64,000 nt of DNA from Clostridia bacterium (lineage in GTDB: Bacteria; Bacillota; Clostridia; Oscillospirales; CAG-272), in the NCBI GenBank assembly GCA_017623355.1, contig JAGAPG010000022.1:1-64000 (forward strand). The letters run 5' to 3'. Both the position numbers and the translations under genes were made by a program. Positions 53,182 through 61,404 of this stretch are shown piece by piece (the stretch's first letter is position 1; each line of letters starts with the position of its first letter). The notes beneath the pieces are model-generated. The model was not told the DNA's origin and made no database searches. It worked only from the letters and a program-made list of their open reading frames with translations.

Positions 53182-54116
53182 TCTTAAAAGGGACTGTAAT
53201 AAGAAGCGTGGGTGGACTTTTCAGTGTCCGTCTTGATTCGGAATTTATGGGCAAGATTGAGATAGATGCGCGCGCGAAGGGAGCGTTCAAGCACGATAAA
53301 ATGACACTTTTGGCAGGAGACAGAGTTGATATTGATTCAAACGAGCATGATGAATTTTATATAACAAAGATTCATGAAAGAAAAAACTCGCTCATTCGTC
53401 CGCCACTTGCTAATATAGATGTTCTTTTTGTAGTTATTTCTTGTGTAAGACCTGCGCCTGTGCTTGAAACTATAGATAAGCTTATTTGCATAGCTGAGAA
53501 AAACTCGATAGAGCCCGTTATCGTTATAACAAAATCCGATCTTGACAAGGATTTTGCGATAAGCACTAAGGAAATATATGAAAAAAGCGGATTTACCGTT
53601 TTCGTTACGTCCTCACAGGACGGCTGCGGTTGTCAGGAGCTTTTGGAATATTTGAAAAAAAGATCCGAGGATAAAGAAACGATATTTGCGTTTTCCGGTG
53701 CATCGGGTGCGGGAAAGAGCACCTTTATAAACAAGATATTTCCGTCGCTTCAGCTTGAGGTAGGGGAGCTTAGTAAAAAGCTTGAGCGAGGCAAAAATAC
53801 CACGAGAAAAACAGAGCTTTTTGCGCTTGATAAGCTGACAGGAGAATGCTCAAGGGGGTATCTTGCCGACACTCCGGGCTTTTCCTTGCTTGATTTTGAA
53901 AGGTTTGACTTTTTCGAGCTTGAGGATCTTGTTTATACGTTTCGAGAGTTCGCCTCGTCGATAGGAAAGTGCAGATATACAAAATGCTCTCACACAAAGG
54001 AAGAAGGCTGTGATATAATAGCCAGAGTTAAAAATAAGGAAATACCGAAAAGCCGTCATGAAAGCTACAAGGCTCTTTATGATATACTTAAAAATAAGCC
54101 AAGGTGGAAAAAGTAA
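53178..54116 (+). CDS. rsgA: RsgA, small-subunit maturation GTPase
   Basis: 312 residues. An OB-fold N-terminus (GTVIRSVGGLFSVRLDSE) is followed by a circularly permuted GTPase (TKSD, TSSQDG, then GASGAGKST and DTPGFS). A C-terminal zinc site has KCRYTKCSHTKEEGC. It checks the 30S decoding centre late in maturation. It overlaps prkC by four bases. The usual following genes rpe and thiN are absent. Confidence 0.97.
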   Translation: MILKGTVIRSVGGLFSVRLDSEFMGKIEIDARAKGAFKHDKMTLLAGDRVDIDSNEHDEFYITKIHERKNSLIRPPLANIDVLFVVISCVRPAPVLETIDKLICIAEKNSIEPVIVITKSDLDKDFAISTKEIYEKSGFTVFVTSSQDGCGCQELLEYLKKRSEDKETIFAFSGASGAGKSTFINKIFPSLQLEVGELSKKLERGKNTTRKTELFALDKLTGECSRGYLADTPGFSLLDFERFDFFELEDLVYTFREFASSIGKCRYTKCSHTKEEGCDIIARVKNKEIPKSRHESYKALYDILKNKPRWKK

Positions 54117-54125
54117 CAAAAAATA

Positions 54126-54172
54126 AAAAAGCCCCATATTATGTAGTAGAGCGCTAATAAAGGGAGCTTTTT
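54126..54172 (+). terminator. Terminator-like hairpin that contains the spoVM ribosome binding site
   Basis: AAAAAGC (54126-54132) pairs with GCTTTTT (54166-54172); extended by CCC/GGG with one bulged A. The GGGAG of the 3' arm is the spoVM binding site and the five T are the spacer to ATG 54173. Same design as before spoIIR. Confidence 0.6.
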
Positions 54173-54247
54173 ATGAAAATTGTTATTGTGAGATCGCCTC
54201 GGTTTATAAAACCGATACTAAGAAAAATATTCAAAATAAAAAAATAA
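54173..54247 (+). CDS. spoVM: Stage V sporulation protein M (24 residues)
   Basis: 24 codons, starting MKIVIVRSPRF. SpoVM is a tiny amphipathic helix that recognises the convex forespore membrane and anchors SpoIVA, the base of the spore coat. The B. subtilis protein has 26 residues, begins MKFYTIKLPKF and needs Pro9; here Pro is also residue 9 and the rest is an alternating basic/hydrophobic helix (FIKPILRKIFKIKK). The position behind rsgA agrees with known Firmicutes gene order. It is easily missed because of its size. Confidence 0.85.
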   Translation: MKIVIVRSPRFIKPILRKIFKIKK

Positions 54248-54249
54248 AA

Positions 54250-54316
54250 ACAGCCGTTGCATTAAAATGCACTCAAAAAATTTGAGCTTGCTTGGATGAT
54301 GCAACGGCTGTTTTTA
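54250..54316. terminator. Two-way terminator between spoVM and the PHP gene
   Basis: ACAGCCGTTGCAT pairs with ATGCAACGGCTGT around a second small hairpin (CTCAAA/TTTGAG), with A and T runs outside. It serves the convergent genes on both strands. Confidence 0.85.
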
Positions 54317-54327
54317 ATACTTGTTTT

Positions 54328-54993
54328 TCAGTTATCCTTTATAAGAGTATATTTTCCGCTTTTAATAACATCTACGAGCTGAGAAATATCAGTGATCTTT
54401 TCTTCTGTCAAAATGCCTGCGTTTGTAGGTACATCGGCGTAATGAAAATCAGTGCCCGATGTTTTTATAAGTCCGAACTTATCTGCCCACATATTTGCAA
54501 TATCATTTCTTGAATCGTGACCCATATGTCCGTTAAACACCTCAACGCCGTCAAGAATGCGAGGATCGGTAACGGTCATTCCGCTTCTGAACGGATGAGC
54601 CTGAATGAATAAAAGAGAATTTTCCTTGGCGAGCTTTGAAAATTCATAAGCGTTCATGTCGTAAATGTATTCGTGCTCTCTTAAAAATTTTTCCGTGATG
54701 CCGTAGACAAGATAATCATTCATATTTTCGTTGAAGCGGAGCTCTATTCCGAGAAGCACCTCGAATTTTCCCTTTGCGGCATCCTTTAGCTTGTTATAAG
54801 CGCCGATAACCATATCAACAAACTCGGTCCAATCCTTACAGCCCCAGTCGTTGCTCGTCCCCTTATTAAAATGATTTGTTAAAACGACAGTAGAATATCC
54901 GCCGTCGGTATATTTTTTGATAATAGTGTCGACGTCAACTCTTGCACATCTGCTCACGTCACGAGAATGAAGATGAAGCTCTGTTTTAAACAT
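54328..54993 (-). CDS. PHP-domain metal-dependent phosphoesterase
   Basis: 221 residues from ATG 54993 (GGAGG nine bases upstream; the longer frame has no site). Metal ligands of the PHP fold are visible: ELHLHSRD near the start, TNHFNKG, GIELRFNE, IQAHPFR, and GTDFHYAD near the end. Such proteins hydrolyse small phosphoesters such as histidinol phosphate or nucleotide 3'-5' bonds; the substrate is unknown here. There is no histidine operon nearby. Monocistronic with a strong terminator. Confidence 0.85.
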   Translation of the reverse strand: MFKTELHLHSRDVSRCARVDVDTIIKKYTDGGYSTVVLTNHFNKGTSNDWGCKDWTEFVDMVIGAYNKLKDAAKGKFEVLLGIELRFNENMNDYLVYGITEKFLREHEYIYDMNAYEFSKLAKENSLLFIQAHPFRSGMTVTDPRILDGVEVFNGHMGHDSRNDIANMWADKFGLIKTSGTDFHYADVPTNAGILTEEKITDISQLVDVIKSGKYTLIKDN

Positions 54994-55073
54994 AATAATA
55001 TTGCCTCCATTGAATTTATTATAGTAATTATATACCCAAAAGAAGCCACAGTCAATGATAAGAAAGAAAAAAA

Positions 55074-55520
55074 TCAAAATGTTTTTATAAGTCGCTTTAT
55101 TCTTGCACACGCGCTCGCACATTCGTTGAAGCTGCAAAAAGGAGTAAGTATAAGCGAGCTTTTTATATTCGTGACAAGCGCATCGGATGGAAAAAGAATC
55201 AATTGCCCTTCGTTTAAAAAGGCTTTGAAAAAATCGAAAGACGGAATATCATTTTTGGAACGGATAACAAAGTGATTTTTGCACACGGTGAAGAGTGCCT
55301 CGGCATCACGCAGAGCATCCTCAAAAAACATCATATTAAGCTCAATATACCGTTCGGTAAGAGTGTTCTTATCCTTTTCTTTTTTTAAAAAGTCAAGAGA
55401 AAAATCGAAGCTCGCTAAAGAAATGATCCTTCTTTGAGGGTTGTTTTTTATGTATTCCTCGCAAATTTTTTCAAATTCGTTAAAAAGATACGAGCGCTCA
55501 AAAAATAAATATCTAGCCAT
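55074..55520 (-). CDS. Hypothetical protein, 148 residues
   Basis: Start ATG 55520 has GAGGTC at a proper distance (an upstream in-frame TTG has none). The protein is mixed alpha/beta by eye (RYLFFERSYLFNEFEKICEEYI, RRIISLASFDFSLDFL), with four Cys in the second half and no motif I recognise. It lies between the deo operon terminator and the PHP gene. An overlapping plus-strand frame (54967-55275) has no binding site and is less likely. Confidence 0.55.
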   Translation of the reverse strand: MARYLFFERSYLFNEFEKICEEYIKNNPQRRIISLASFDFSLDFLKKEKDKNTLTERYIELNMMFFEDALRDAEALFTVCKNHFVIRSKNDIPSFDFFKAFLNEGQLILFPSDALVTNIKSSLILTPFCSFNECASACARIKRLIKTF

Positions 55521-55552
55521 TATAGACCTCGCCTGTTTTTTTATTATTATAT

Positions 55553-55591
55553 GAAACAAAAAAGAATTGCACCACAATGTGAGGTGCAATT
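55553..55591 (-). terminator. Terminator of the deo operon
   Basis: On the minus strand AATTGCACC pairs with GGTGCAATT and runs into a T-rich stretch. Confidence 0.75.
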
Positions 55592-55594
55592 ACT

Positions 55595-56893
55595 TCAAAT
55601 AATATCTATTATGACCTTAGATTTTTGAGGTGGAGTATCACAAATGCTTATTGCATCAAGGAGTATTTTCTCGCAATCATCAAAAAGCTCGGAGGATGAA
55701 GAATAGAGTGTTGCTATCTTTTCGCCGCTTTTTATCTTATCTCCAACAGAGCAATTCAATAAAATGCCTGCATATGTGTCGATAATATCGTCCTTTTTAG
55801 TTCTGCCTGCACCTAAAAGCATAGATGCCCTTCCAACATTCAAGGCTGAAATTTTTGATACATAGCCATCGCTTTTAGCAAAAATCTCTTTTTTGTATTT
55901 TGCATTTAAAAGCGTATCGCTTTCATCGATAACCGACACGTCCCCGCCCTGATAAGATATCCATTCCTTCATTTTTTCAAGTGCAGAGCCGTTTGATATG
56001 GAGTTGTTGCATCTTTTTTCGGCTTCATTTATATCGATGCCCAATGCGCAAGAAACCATATTTGACGAAAGAGCTAAGCAAACCTCGTAAAGCTCAGTGT
56101 GTGTATTACCCTTCAAAAGCTCAATTGCTTCCCAAACCTCAAGGGAATTGCCTATAGCATTACCTAAAGGAGTATCCATATTTGATATTATAGCACGTAC
56201 ATTTCTTTTGAAACGTTTGCCTATTTTCACCATAGCATCAGCAAGTGCGCGAGCATCACTTTCTGTTTTCATAAAAGCACCCGAGCCGACCTTAACGTCA
56301 AGTACTATATTTTTAGCTCCCGAGGATAGCTTTTTAGACATTATGCTTGATGCGATAAGTGGAATTGACTCTACCGTTGCCGTTACATCGCGTAGAGCAT
56401 AAAGCTTTTTATCAGCGGGCACAAGATCGGAGCTTTGACCTATAACGCAAACACCAATATCGTTCACCTGCTTGAAAAATTCATCGTTTGTAAGAGAGGT
56501 TCTAAAGCCCGAAATAGCCTCAAGCTTATCTATAGTTCCGCCTGTGTGACCAAGACCGCGCCCCGACATTTTAGCTATTTTGCATCCCAATGAGGAAACG
56601 ATAGGGGCAACTGCAAGAGTTGTTTTGTCGCCTACACCGCCTGTGCTATGCTTATCTACGGAAAGCTCGCCCAGCATTGAGAGATTGATAGAATCGCCCG
56701 AGTGGAGCATAGCATCGGTGAGAAAAAACGTTTCGTCCTCGCTCATCGAATTTATACAAATTGCCATAGCGAGCGCAGACATTTGATAGTCTGCAACATC
56801 ACCTGAGCAAAATCCGTTTATCGCAAAAAATATTTCATCGCGAGAAAGCTCGTATCCTCGTCTTTTTTTATCTATTATATCGTAAATCTTCAT
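55595..56893 (-). CDS. pdp: Pyrimidine-nucleoside phosphorylase
   Basis: 432 residues. It splits uridine, thymidine and deoxyuridine with phosphate. SGRGLGHTGGTIDKLEAI is the family signature; KHSTGGVGDKTTL holds the phosphate/base site, and the C-terminal domain GADRTKKD-like GAGRTKKDDIID is present. Pdp (broad) and DeoA (thymidine) cannot be told apart by eye; the former is typical of Firmicutes. It is the last gene of the operon, 19 bases after cdd. Confidence 0.95.
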   Translation of the reverse strand: MKIYDIIDKKRRGYELSRDEIFFAINGFCSGDVADYQMSALAMAICINSMSEDETFFLTDAMLHSGDSINLSMLGELSVDKHSTGGVGDKTTLAVAPIVSSLGCKIAKMSGRGLGHTGGTIDKLEAISGFRTSLTNDEFFKQVNDIGVCVIGQSSDLVPADKKLYALRDVTATVESIPLIASSIMSKKLSSGAKNIVLDVKVGSGAFMKTESDARALADAMVKIGKRFKRNVRAIISNMDTPLGNAIGNSLEVWEAIELLKGNTHTELYEVCLALSSNMVSCALGIDINEAEKRCNNSISNGSALEKMKEWISYQGGDVSVIDESDTLLNAKYKKEIFAKSDGYVSKISALNVGRASMLLGAGRTKKDDIIDTYAGILLNCSVGDKIKSGEKIATLYSSSSELFDDCEKILLDAISICDTPPQKSKVIIDII

Positions 56894-56912
56894 AAAAACC
56901 TCGAGGGAGTGT

Positions 56913-57326
56913 TTATTTTATATCGTCAGCACCGAACGCCATAGGCAAAAGCTCCCCGAGTGTTAGGAGCTTTACATCCTCTCCGTCGCAAAGAGCAATC
57001 TCAAATTCACTGTCGCAAAATTCCGCCATAAACTGTCGGCAAATACCGCAAGGATAAGCATATCCCCATACGGAAAAATTCTTGCCTCCGACAACGCAAA
57101 TAGCGACAAAATCCTTTTCTCCGTCGCTTATAGCCTTGGCAAAAGCAACGCGCTCCGCACATAAGGTTGCGCCAAACGATGCATTTTCAATGTTGCACCC
57201 TGTGTAGATTTTTCCGCTTTTTGTGAGCAGAGCAGCACCTACATTATATTTTGAATAAGGCGCGTGAGAATAGTTTTGCGCCTGAGTAGCTATATCTATG
57301 AGTAATTTAAGCTCATCCTTTATCAT
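56913..57326 (-). CDS. cdd: Cytidine deaminase
   Basis: 137 residues, the small tetrameric form with three zinc Cys: CAERVAFAKA (Cys-Ala-Glu with catalytic Glu) and YPCGICRQ. GCNIENASFG binds the ribose. It overlaps deoB by four bases. It feeds deaminated nucleosides to the phosphorylase encoded next. Confidence 0.97.
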   Translation of the reverse strand: MIKDELKLLIDIATQAQNYSHAPYSKYNVGAALLTKSGKIYTGCNIENASFGATLCAERVAFAKAISDGEKDFVAICVVGGKNFSVWGYAYPCGICRQFMAEFCDSEFEIALCDGEDVKLLTLGELLPMAFGADDIK

Positions 57327-58486
57327 TTTAAAACTTCCTTAATAAAACTTTTTCCAACGGTATTGAAATTAACGCTTAAAAATTCGCATACGCTGGCGGA
57401 AATGTCGGCATATGTGTCGCGTTTTCCAAGATTTTTTGAGTGTATTCCATTTTTGTAAACGAGCAAGGGAACATATTCTCTTGTGTGATCCGTGCTTATA
57501 TCTCCCGGATCGCATCCGTGGTCTGCGGTTATGATCAAAAGATCGTCATCTCTCAGACGTTTGATAAATTCAGGCAGAAGCGTATCGAAATACGATATGG
57601 CACTTGCATAGCCGTCAATATCATTTCTGTGTCCGTAAAGCATATCGAAATCAACTAAATTAGTGAAGCACAGACCGTGGAAGTCTTTTTCCATAATTTT
57701 AAGAGTTTTTTCAATTCCTTCTGAATTTGAGTGGGTGAAGTGGCTGTGTTTTATACCGCGAGAGGCGAAAATATCATATATTTTCCCTACCGATATCACA
57801 TCAAGATCTCTTTTGAATATGGCATCAAGCATAGTTTCGCCACTTGGCTCAATCGAAAAATCGTGTCTTTTGGATGTTCTTTTGAAGTTTGGATATTCTC
57901 CCGTGAAAGGTCTTGCTATAACTCTGCCGACGCCGTGCTTTCCTGTAAGAATTTTTCTTGCTATTCTGCAATATTCATAAAGCTCGTCTACGGAAACTAC
58001 ATCCTCGTGGGCGGCTATTTGAAAAACACTGTCGGCGGATGTGTAAACAATAAGCGCGCCGCTTTCCATATGTTCTTTTCCGTAGTCCGCTATCACCTGT
58101 GTGCCTGAATACGGCTTGTTGCATATTACTTTTCTTTTTGTAAGACGGGAAAATTGGTCTAATATATCATCTCCAAAGCCATTCGGATAAGTGGGCAGAG
58201 GATCCTTTGATATAACTCCCGCTATCTCCCAATGTCCCACCGTTGTGTCTTTACCCATCGAAAGCTCGGCACATTTTCCGTAGCAGGCAAGGGGAGTGTC
58301 TGTTTTTTCAATATAATCAATTCCGTCAATGCAGCCTAATCCCATGGAAATGAGATTGGGAATATTAAAATATTTGCTCTTCGAAATGCTTTTTAATGTG
58401 TTTGAGCCTGTATCTCCGAATTTGTAGGCATCAGGTAGCTCACCGACGCCAAAGCTGTCAAGAACTATCAGAAAAACTCTTTTCAT
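57323..58486 (-). CDS. deoB: Phosphopentomutase
   Basis: 387 residues. It moves phosphate from C1 to C5 of ribose or deoxyribose. Alkaline-phosphatase-like manganese sites: DSFGVGELPDA at the start, DTTVGHWE with the phosphorylated Thr, and TADHGCDPGDISTDHTRE. It overlaps deoD and cdd by four bases each. Confidence 0.98.
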   Translation of the reverse strand: MKRVFLIVLDSFGVGELPDAYKFGDTGSNTLKSISKSKYFNIPNLISMGLGCIDGIDYIEKTDTPLACYGKCAELSMGKDTTVGHWEIAGVISKDPLPTYPNGFGDDILDQFSRLTKRKVICNKPYSGTQVIADYGKEHMESGALIVYTSADSVFQIAAHEDVVSVDELYEYCRIARKILTGKHGVGRVIARPFTGEYPNFKRTSKRHDFSIEPSGETMLDAIFKRDLDVISVGKIYDIFASRGIKHSHFTHSNSEGIEKTLKIMEKDFHGLCFTNLVDFDMLYGHRNDIDGYASAISYFDTLLPEFIKRLRDDDLLIITADHGCDPGDISTDHTREYVPLLVYKNGIHSKNLGKRDTYADISASVCEFLSVNFNTVGKSFIKEVLK

Positions 58487-59214
58487 AATCTTATTGCCGT
58501 TTCAAGAGCTATTTTCATCATTTGAGTGAACGAGCTTTGGCGTTCGTCGCTGCTCGTTGCTTCGCCTGTTATGATGTGATCGGATACGGTACATATTGCA
58601 AGAGCATTTTTGCCAAGACGAGCTGCATTCATATAAAGTGCAGCGGCCTCCATTTCGACAGCCAAAGCGCCCATCTTTGCCCATTTTGAACTTGATAGCT
58701 CCTCGCTTGAAAGTCCGAGTGTGTCAGAATAAAAATTATCCGATGAAACGAGGTTGCCCACGTGTATGTTCGCACCCTCCGCCATAGCGACCTCCTCGCA
58801 GAGCTTTAAAAGCTTATAGCTTGCAATGGGGGCAAATGTGCCAGGGAGTGCGTATTGATTTGCGAAATTTGAATCTGTACACGCTCCCATTCCGAGAACG
58901 ATATCGCGAATTTTCACATCTTTTTGCAAGGCACCTGCAGAGCCTACGCGAATAATGTTTTCAACCCCGAAGAATGAAAAGAGCTCGTATGAATATATAG
59001 CCATAGAGGGCATACCCATGCCACTAGCCATAACGGATATTTCCTTGCCCTTGTATAATCCTGTGTAGCCTTGAATGCCGCGCACATTGTTTACAAGACG
59101 TGCATTTTCAAGAAAATTTTCGGCTATAAATTTTGAACGCAACGGATCACCGGGCATAAGAACCGTTTTTGCAAAATCGCCCGATTTTGCATTAATATGT
59201 GGAGTCGGAGTCAT
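58483..59214 (-). CDS. deoD: Purine-nucleoside phosphorylase, hexameric type
   Basis: 243 residues. [16 protein letters not shown] and [13 protein letters not shown] bind phosphate, and VEMEAAALY holds the ribose site. It converts purine (deoxy)nucleosides to base and sugar-1-phosphate. Its 5' end overlaps deoC by 23 bases. Confidence 0.97.
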   Translation of the reverse strand: MTPTPHINAKSGDFAKTVLMPGDPLRSKFIAENFLENARLVNNVRGIQGYTGLYKGKEISVMASGMGMPSMAIYSYELFSFFGVENIIRVGSAGALQKDVKIRDIVLGMGACTDSNFANQYALPGTFAPIASYKLLKLCEEVAMAEGANIHVGNLVSSDNFYSDTLGLSSEELSSSKWAKMGALAVEMEAAALYMNAARLGKNALAICTVSDHIITGEATSSDERQSSFTQMMKIALETAIRL

Positions 59215-59875
59215 TGTTTTTTACCTCTTCCTTTAAAATTTTTACTATGCGGCTCGTGCCAAGCCGAGCTGCTCCAAGCTTGATAAAATCATACGCATCA
59301 TCGATAGAGGCTATTCCGCCGGCAGCTTTAATTTTTACGTTTTTACCGATATGCTTTTTGAAAAGAGCCACATCCTCTTTTGTAGCACCTGATTTTGAAA
59401 AGCCTGTTGAGGTTTTTATAAAATCCGCACCGGATAACGTCACAAGCTCGCACATTTTTATTTTTTCCTCATCTGTAAGAAGACAGGTTTCAATTATTAC
59501 CTTTAAAATCTTATCGCCGCAAACGCCCTTTAAAAGCTTAAGCTCGTTGAGTATGCGGTCGTATTTTTTGTCCTTGAGATCTCCGATATTGATAACCGTA
59601 TCTATTTCGTCAGCGCCGTTTTCCAGCGCGTCAGCAGCCTCGAAAAGCTTTACGGCGGTCGTCGAATAGCCGTTCGGGAAGCCTATTACCGTACATATTT
59701 TCAGCCTGTCACCAACGTATTCCTTTGCTTGCTTTACAAAAGAAGCAGGAATACAAGCAGAGGCTGTTTCAAATTTTATCGCATCGTCACACGTTGTCTT
59801 TATCTGTTCCCAGGTAGCATCCTGAGAGAGCAGGGTGTGATCTACTTTTGAAAGTATATCTTTAATATTATTCAT
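59192..59875 (-). CDS. deoC: Deoxyribose-phosphate aldolase
   Basis: 227 residues from ATG 59875, behind GGAGGAC; an in-frame TTG at 59887 overlaps that site. It splits deoxyribose-5-phosphate to glyceraldehyde-3-phosphate and acetaldehyde. The Schiff-base Lys lies in DFIKTSTGF, with KVIIETCLL and AAGGI also present. First gene of deoC-deoD-deoB-cdd-pdp. Confidence 0.98.
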   Translation of the reverse strand: MNNIKDILSKVDHTLLSQDATWEQIKTTCDDAIKFETASACIPASFVKQAKEYVGDRLKICTVIGFPNGYSTTAVKLFEAADALENGADEIDTVINIGDLKDKKYDRILNELKLLKGVCGDKILKVIIETCLLTDEEKIKMCELVTLSGADFIKTSTGFSKSGATKEDVALFKKHIGKNVKIKAAGGIASIDDAYDFIKLGAARLGTSRIVKILKEEVKNNDSDSTY

Positions 59876-59903
59876 ATTGTCCTCCAAAATACCGTATATT
59901 TTT

Positions 59904-59932
59904 ATTTTATCATATAAACATCAAAAAATCAA
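59904..59932 (-). promoter_or_regulatory. Promoter of the deo operon
   Basis: On the minus strand: TTGATT, 17 bases, TAAAAT with an extended -10 (TGATAAAAT). I saw no clear operator or cre site. Confidence 0.65.
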
Positions 59933-59994
59933 CGCTCGCATAAATATAAAAAAGCTTCAAAAAAATATTATATGATTAAAATTTTAAAAAAGTA

Positions 59995-60023
59995 TTCAAA
60001 TTTACGTAATAATGTGATAAAAT
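59995..60023 (+). promoter_or_regulatory. Promoter of the E2-like gene
   Basis: TTCAAA, 17 bases, TAAAAT with TGA before it. The transcript would begin near 60030, which argues against ATG 60036 as the start codon. Confidence 0.55.
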
Positions 60024-60065
60024 ATATAGGCACGTATGTGCAAATATCGAAAAGAGGTCAAACAT

Positions 60066-61034
60066 TTGAAAGACTCGCTTCAAGCGCTTCCTTGCGAAAT
60101 CGTCGAAGAAAAGCCGCTTACCAAAAAGGAAAAGAAGGCTCAGAAAAAGGCGTTAAAGCTTGAGAAAAAGCGCAAAAAGAAAAGTGAGAAGAACAAATGG
60201 CGTCGTGTGCGCAGCTTAACTCCATATTCAAGAATCGTCCCTTATATAATGGAAACACGCTGCACATCACAGAACTTTATTTATGACAGAATAAATCTGG
60301 GTAGGATCGAAAAGTACATAAAAAGGAAGCAGGCAGAGGGATTGGCAAATTTCAGTCTTATGCACGTTATAATTGCTGCTTATGTACGGGTGTGCTCGCA
60401 AAAGCCGGCTATAAACCGTTTTATCCGCGGTCAAAAGATTTATACAAGAAATAAGGTGGAGATATCTCTCGTAATAAAGAAGGAGATGTCGCTCGAATCC
60501 CCTGATACTGTCATTAAGGTTGTGCTTGATCCAAAGGCGACTGCAAACGAGGTATACGAGGCTTTTAATCAAAAGATAGAGGATTACCGTAACCATCCGA
60601 ACAGTGGCTTTGACAAGCTTGCTAAGGTAATAAATTTTATACCTGGGCTTTTACTTAGATGGACTGTGAAATTTTTGAGATTTCTTGATTATTTCGGATT
60701 GCTTCCGAGATTTTTGACTAATCTGAGTCCGTTTCATGCCTCGTTCTTTATCACATCAATGGGTTCTCTCGGCATACCCCCGATAGTTCACCATCTTTAC
60801 GACTTCGGTACAGTTCCGGTATTTTGCTCATTTGGCTCAAAACAGCGGGAATTCAATACAAATCCCGATGGCAGCGTTTATAAAAACACATATGTAGACG
60901 TTACTTATAATCTTGATGAGCGTATATGCGACGGATATTATTATGCCTCGGCATTAAAGTCGTTGCGAGCATTGTTTAGAAATCCGGATGCTTTGGACGA
61001 GCCTCCTTGCGAGGTAGTAGAGGATGTAAAGTAA
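60066..61034 (+). CDS. 2-oxoacid dehydrogenase E2-like (CAT-fold) protein with altered active site
   Basis: 322 residues from TTG 60066, which has GAGGTC eight bases upstream; ATG 60036 is the alternative (332 residues). After a very basic start (KKEKKAQKKALKLEKKRKKK) comes the CAT-like acyltransferase fold: ANFSLMHVIIAAYVRVCSQKPAINRF, then FFITSMGSLGIPPIVHHLYDFG, and DERICDGYYYA near the end. In E2 enzymes the last motif is HRxxDG with catalytic His; here Glu stands in its place, so acyl transfer in the usual way is doubtful. It has no lipoyl domain and no E1 or E3 genes nearby. Function unknown. Confidence 0.75.
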   Translation: MKDSLQALPCEIVEEKPLTKKEKKAQKKALKLEKKRKKKSEKNKWRRVRSLTPYSRIVPYIMETRCTSQNFIYDRINLGRIEKYIKRKQAEGLANFSLMHVIIAAYVRVCSQKPAINRFIRGQKIYTRNKVEISLVIKKEMSLESPDTVIKVVLDPKATANEVYEAFNQKIEDYRNHPNSGFDKLAKVINFIPGLLLRWTVKFLRFLDYFGLLPRFLTNLSPFHASFFITSMGSLGIPPIVHHLYDFGTVPVFCSFGSKQREFNTNPDGSVYKNTYVDVTYNLDERICDGYYYASALKSLRALFRNPDALDEPPCEVVEDVK

Positions 61035-61054
61035 ACTGCAAAAGCAGAAGAGGA

Positions 61055-61088
61055 GCCGACGCGAAAGGTGTCGGTTTTCTTTTTTTAA
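61055..61088 (+). terminator. Terminator of the E2-like gene
   Basis: CCGACGC pairs with GGTGTCGG (one wobble) around GAAA, followed by a long T-rich run. Confidence 0.75.
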
Positions 61089-61105
61089 ATATAACAAAAA
61101 ATATA

Positions 61106-61134
61106 TTGACAAGGTTGAATTTGTGTGATATAAT
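61106..61134 (+). promoter_or_regulatory. Perfect consensus promoter of the 51-residue peptide gene
   Basis: TTGACA, exactly 17 bases, TATAAT. Confidence 0.9.
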
Positions 61135-61184
61135 CAATGTGTATAGTGGTGTTAATGTAAGTTTTAATCAACAAGGAGATGCTT

Positions 61185-61340
61185 ATGAAAAAGTACGAAG
61201 CTCCCATTTATGAAATGGAAAAAGTTGAAACATCCGATGTTATAACCGTTTCTTCGTGGACAACGACAGAGACCGATCCTGTAACAGGAAAGGTAACTAG
61301 CGTTACAGTTAATGTTGAATCAGTTAAAAACTTTCTTTAA
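61185..61340 (+). CDS. 51-residue peptide, RiPP-precursor-like
   Basis: ATG 61185 with AAGGAG six bases upstream; TAA at 61338-61340. The peptide begins MKKYEAPIYEMEKVETSDVI, continues with a Ser/Thr-rich segment (TVSSWTTTETDPVTG) and has no Cys. A MKKYExP...E-x-DVIT start is common to many short Clostridia peptides that resemble leader-plus-core precursors, but their role is not established. No modifying enzyme, peptidase or transporter lies next to it. It has its own consensus promoter and terminator, so it is a single-gene, highly expressed unit. Confidence 0.7.
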   Translation: MKKYEAPIYEMEKVETSDVITVSSWTTTETDPVTGKVTSVTVNVESVKNFL

Positions 61341-61347
61341 TACTAAA

Positions 61348-61381
61348 CAAAAAGCAAGGAAAATCCTTGCTTTTTGTTTTT
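61348..61381 (+). terminator. Terminator of the peptide gene
   Basis: AAAAGCAAGGA pairs with TCCTTGCTTTT around AAA, then a T run. Confidence 0.9.
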
Positions 61382-61404
61382 TATTCTTAAAACGGGAAAT
61401 AATA

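Noticed and set aside
54967..55275. Plus-strand frame opposite the hypothetical gene at 55.1-55.5 kb
   Set aside because: No binding site; the minus-strand frame has a good one and fits the neighbouring orientation.
61185..61340. Calling the 51-residue peptide a confirmed RiPP cluster
   Set aside because: No modifying enzyme, protease or exporter lies nearby; kept only as precursor-like.
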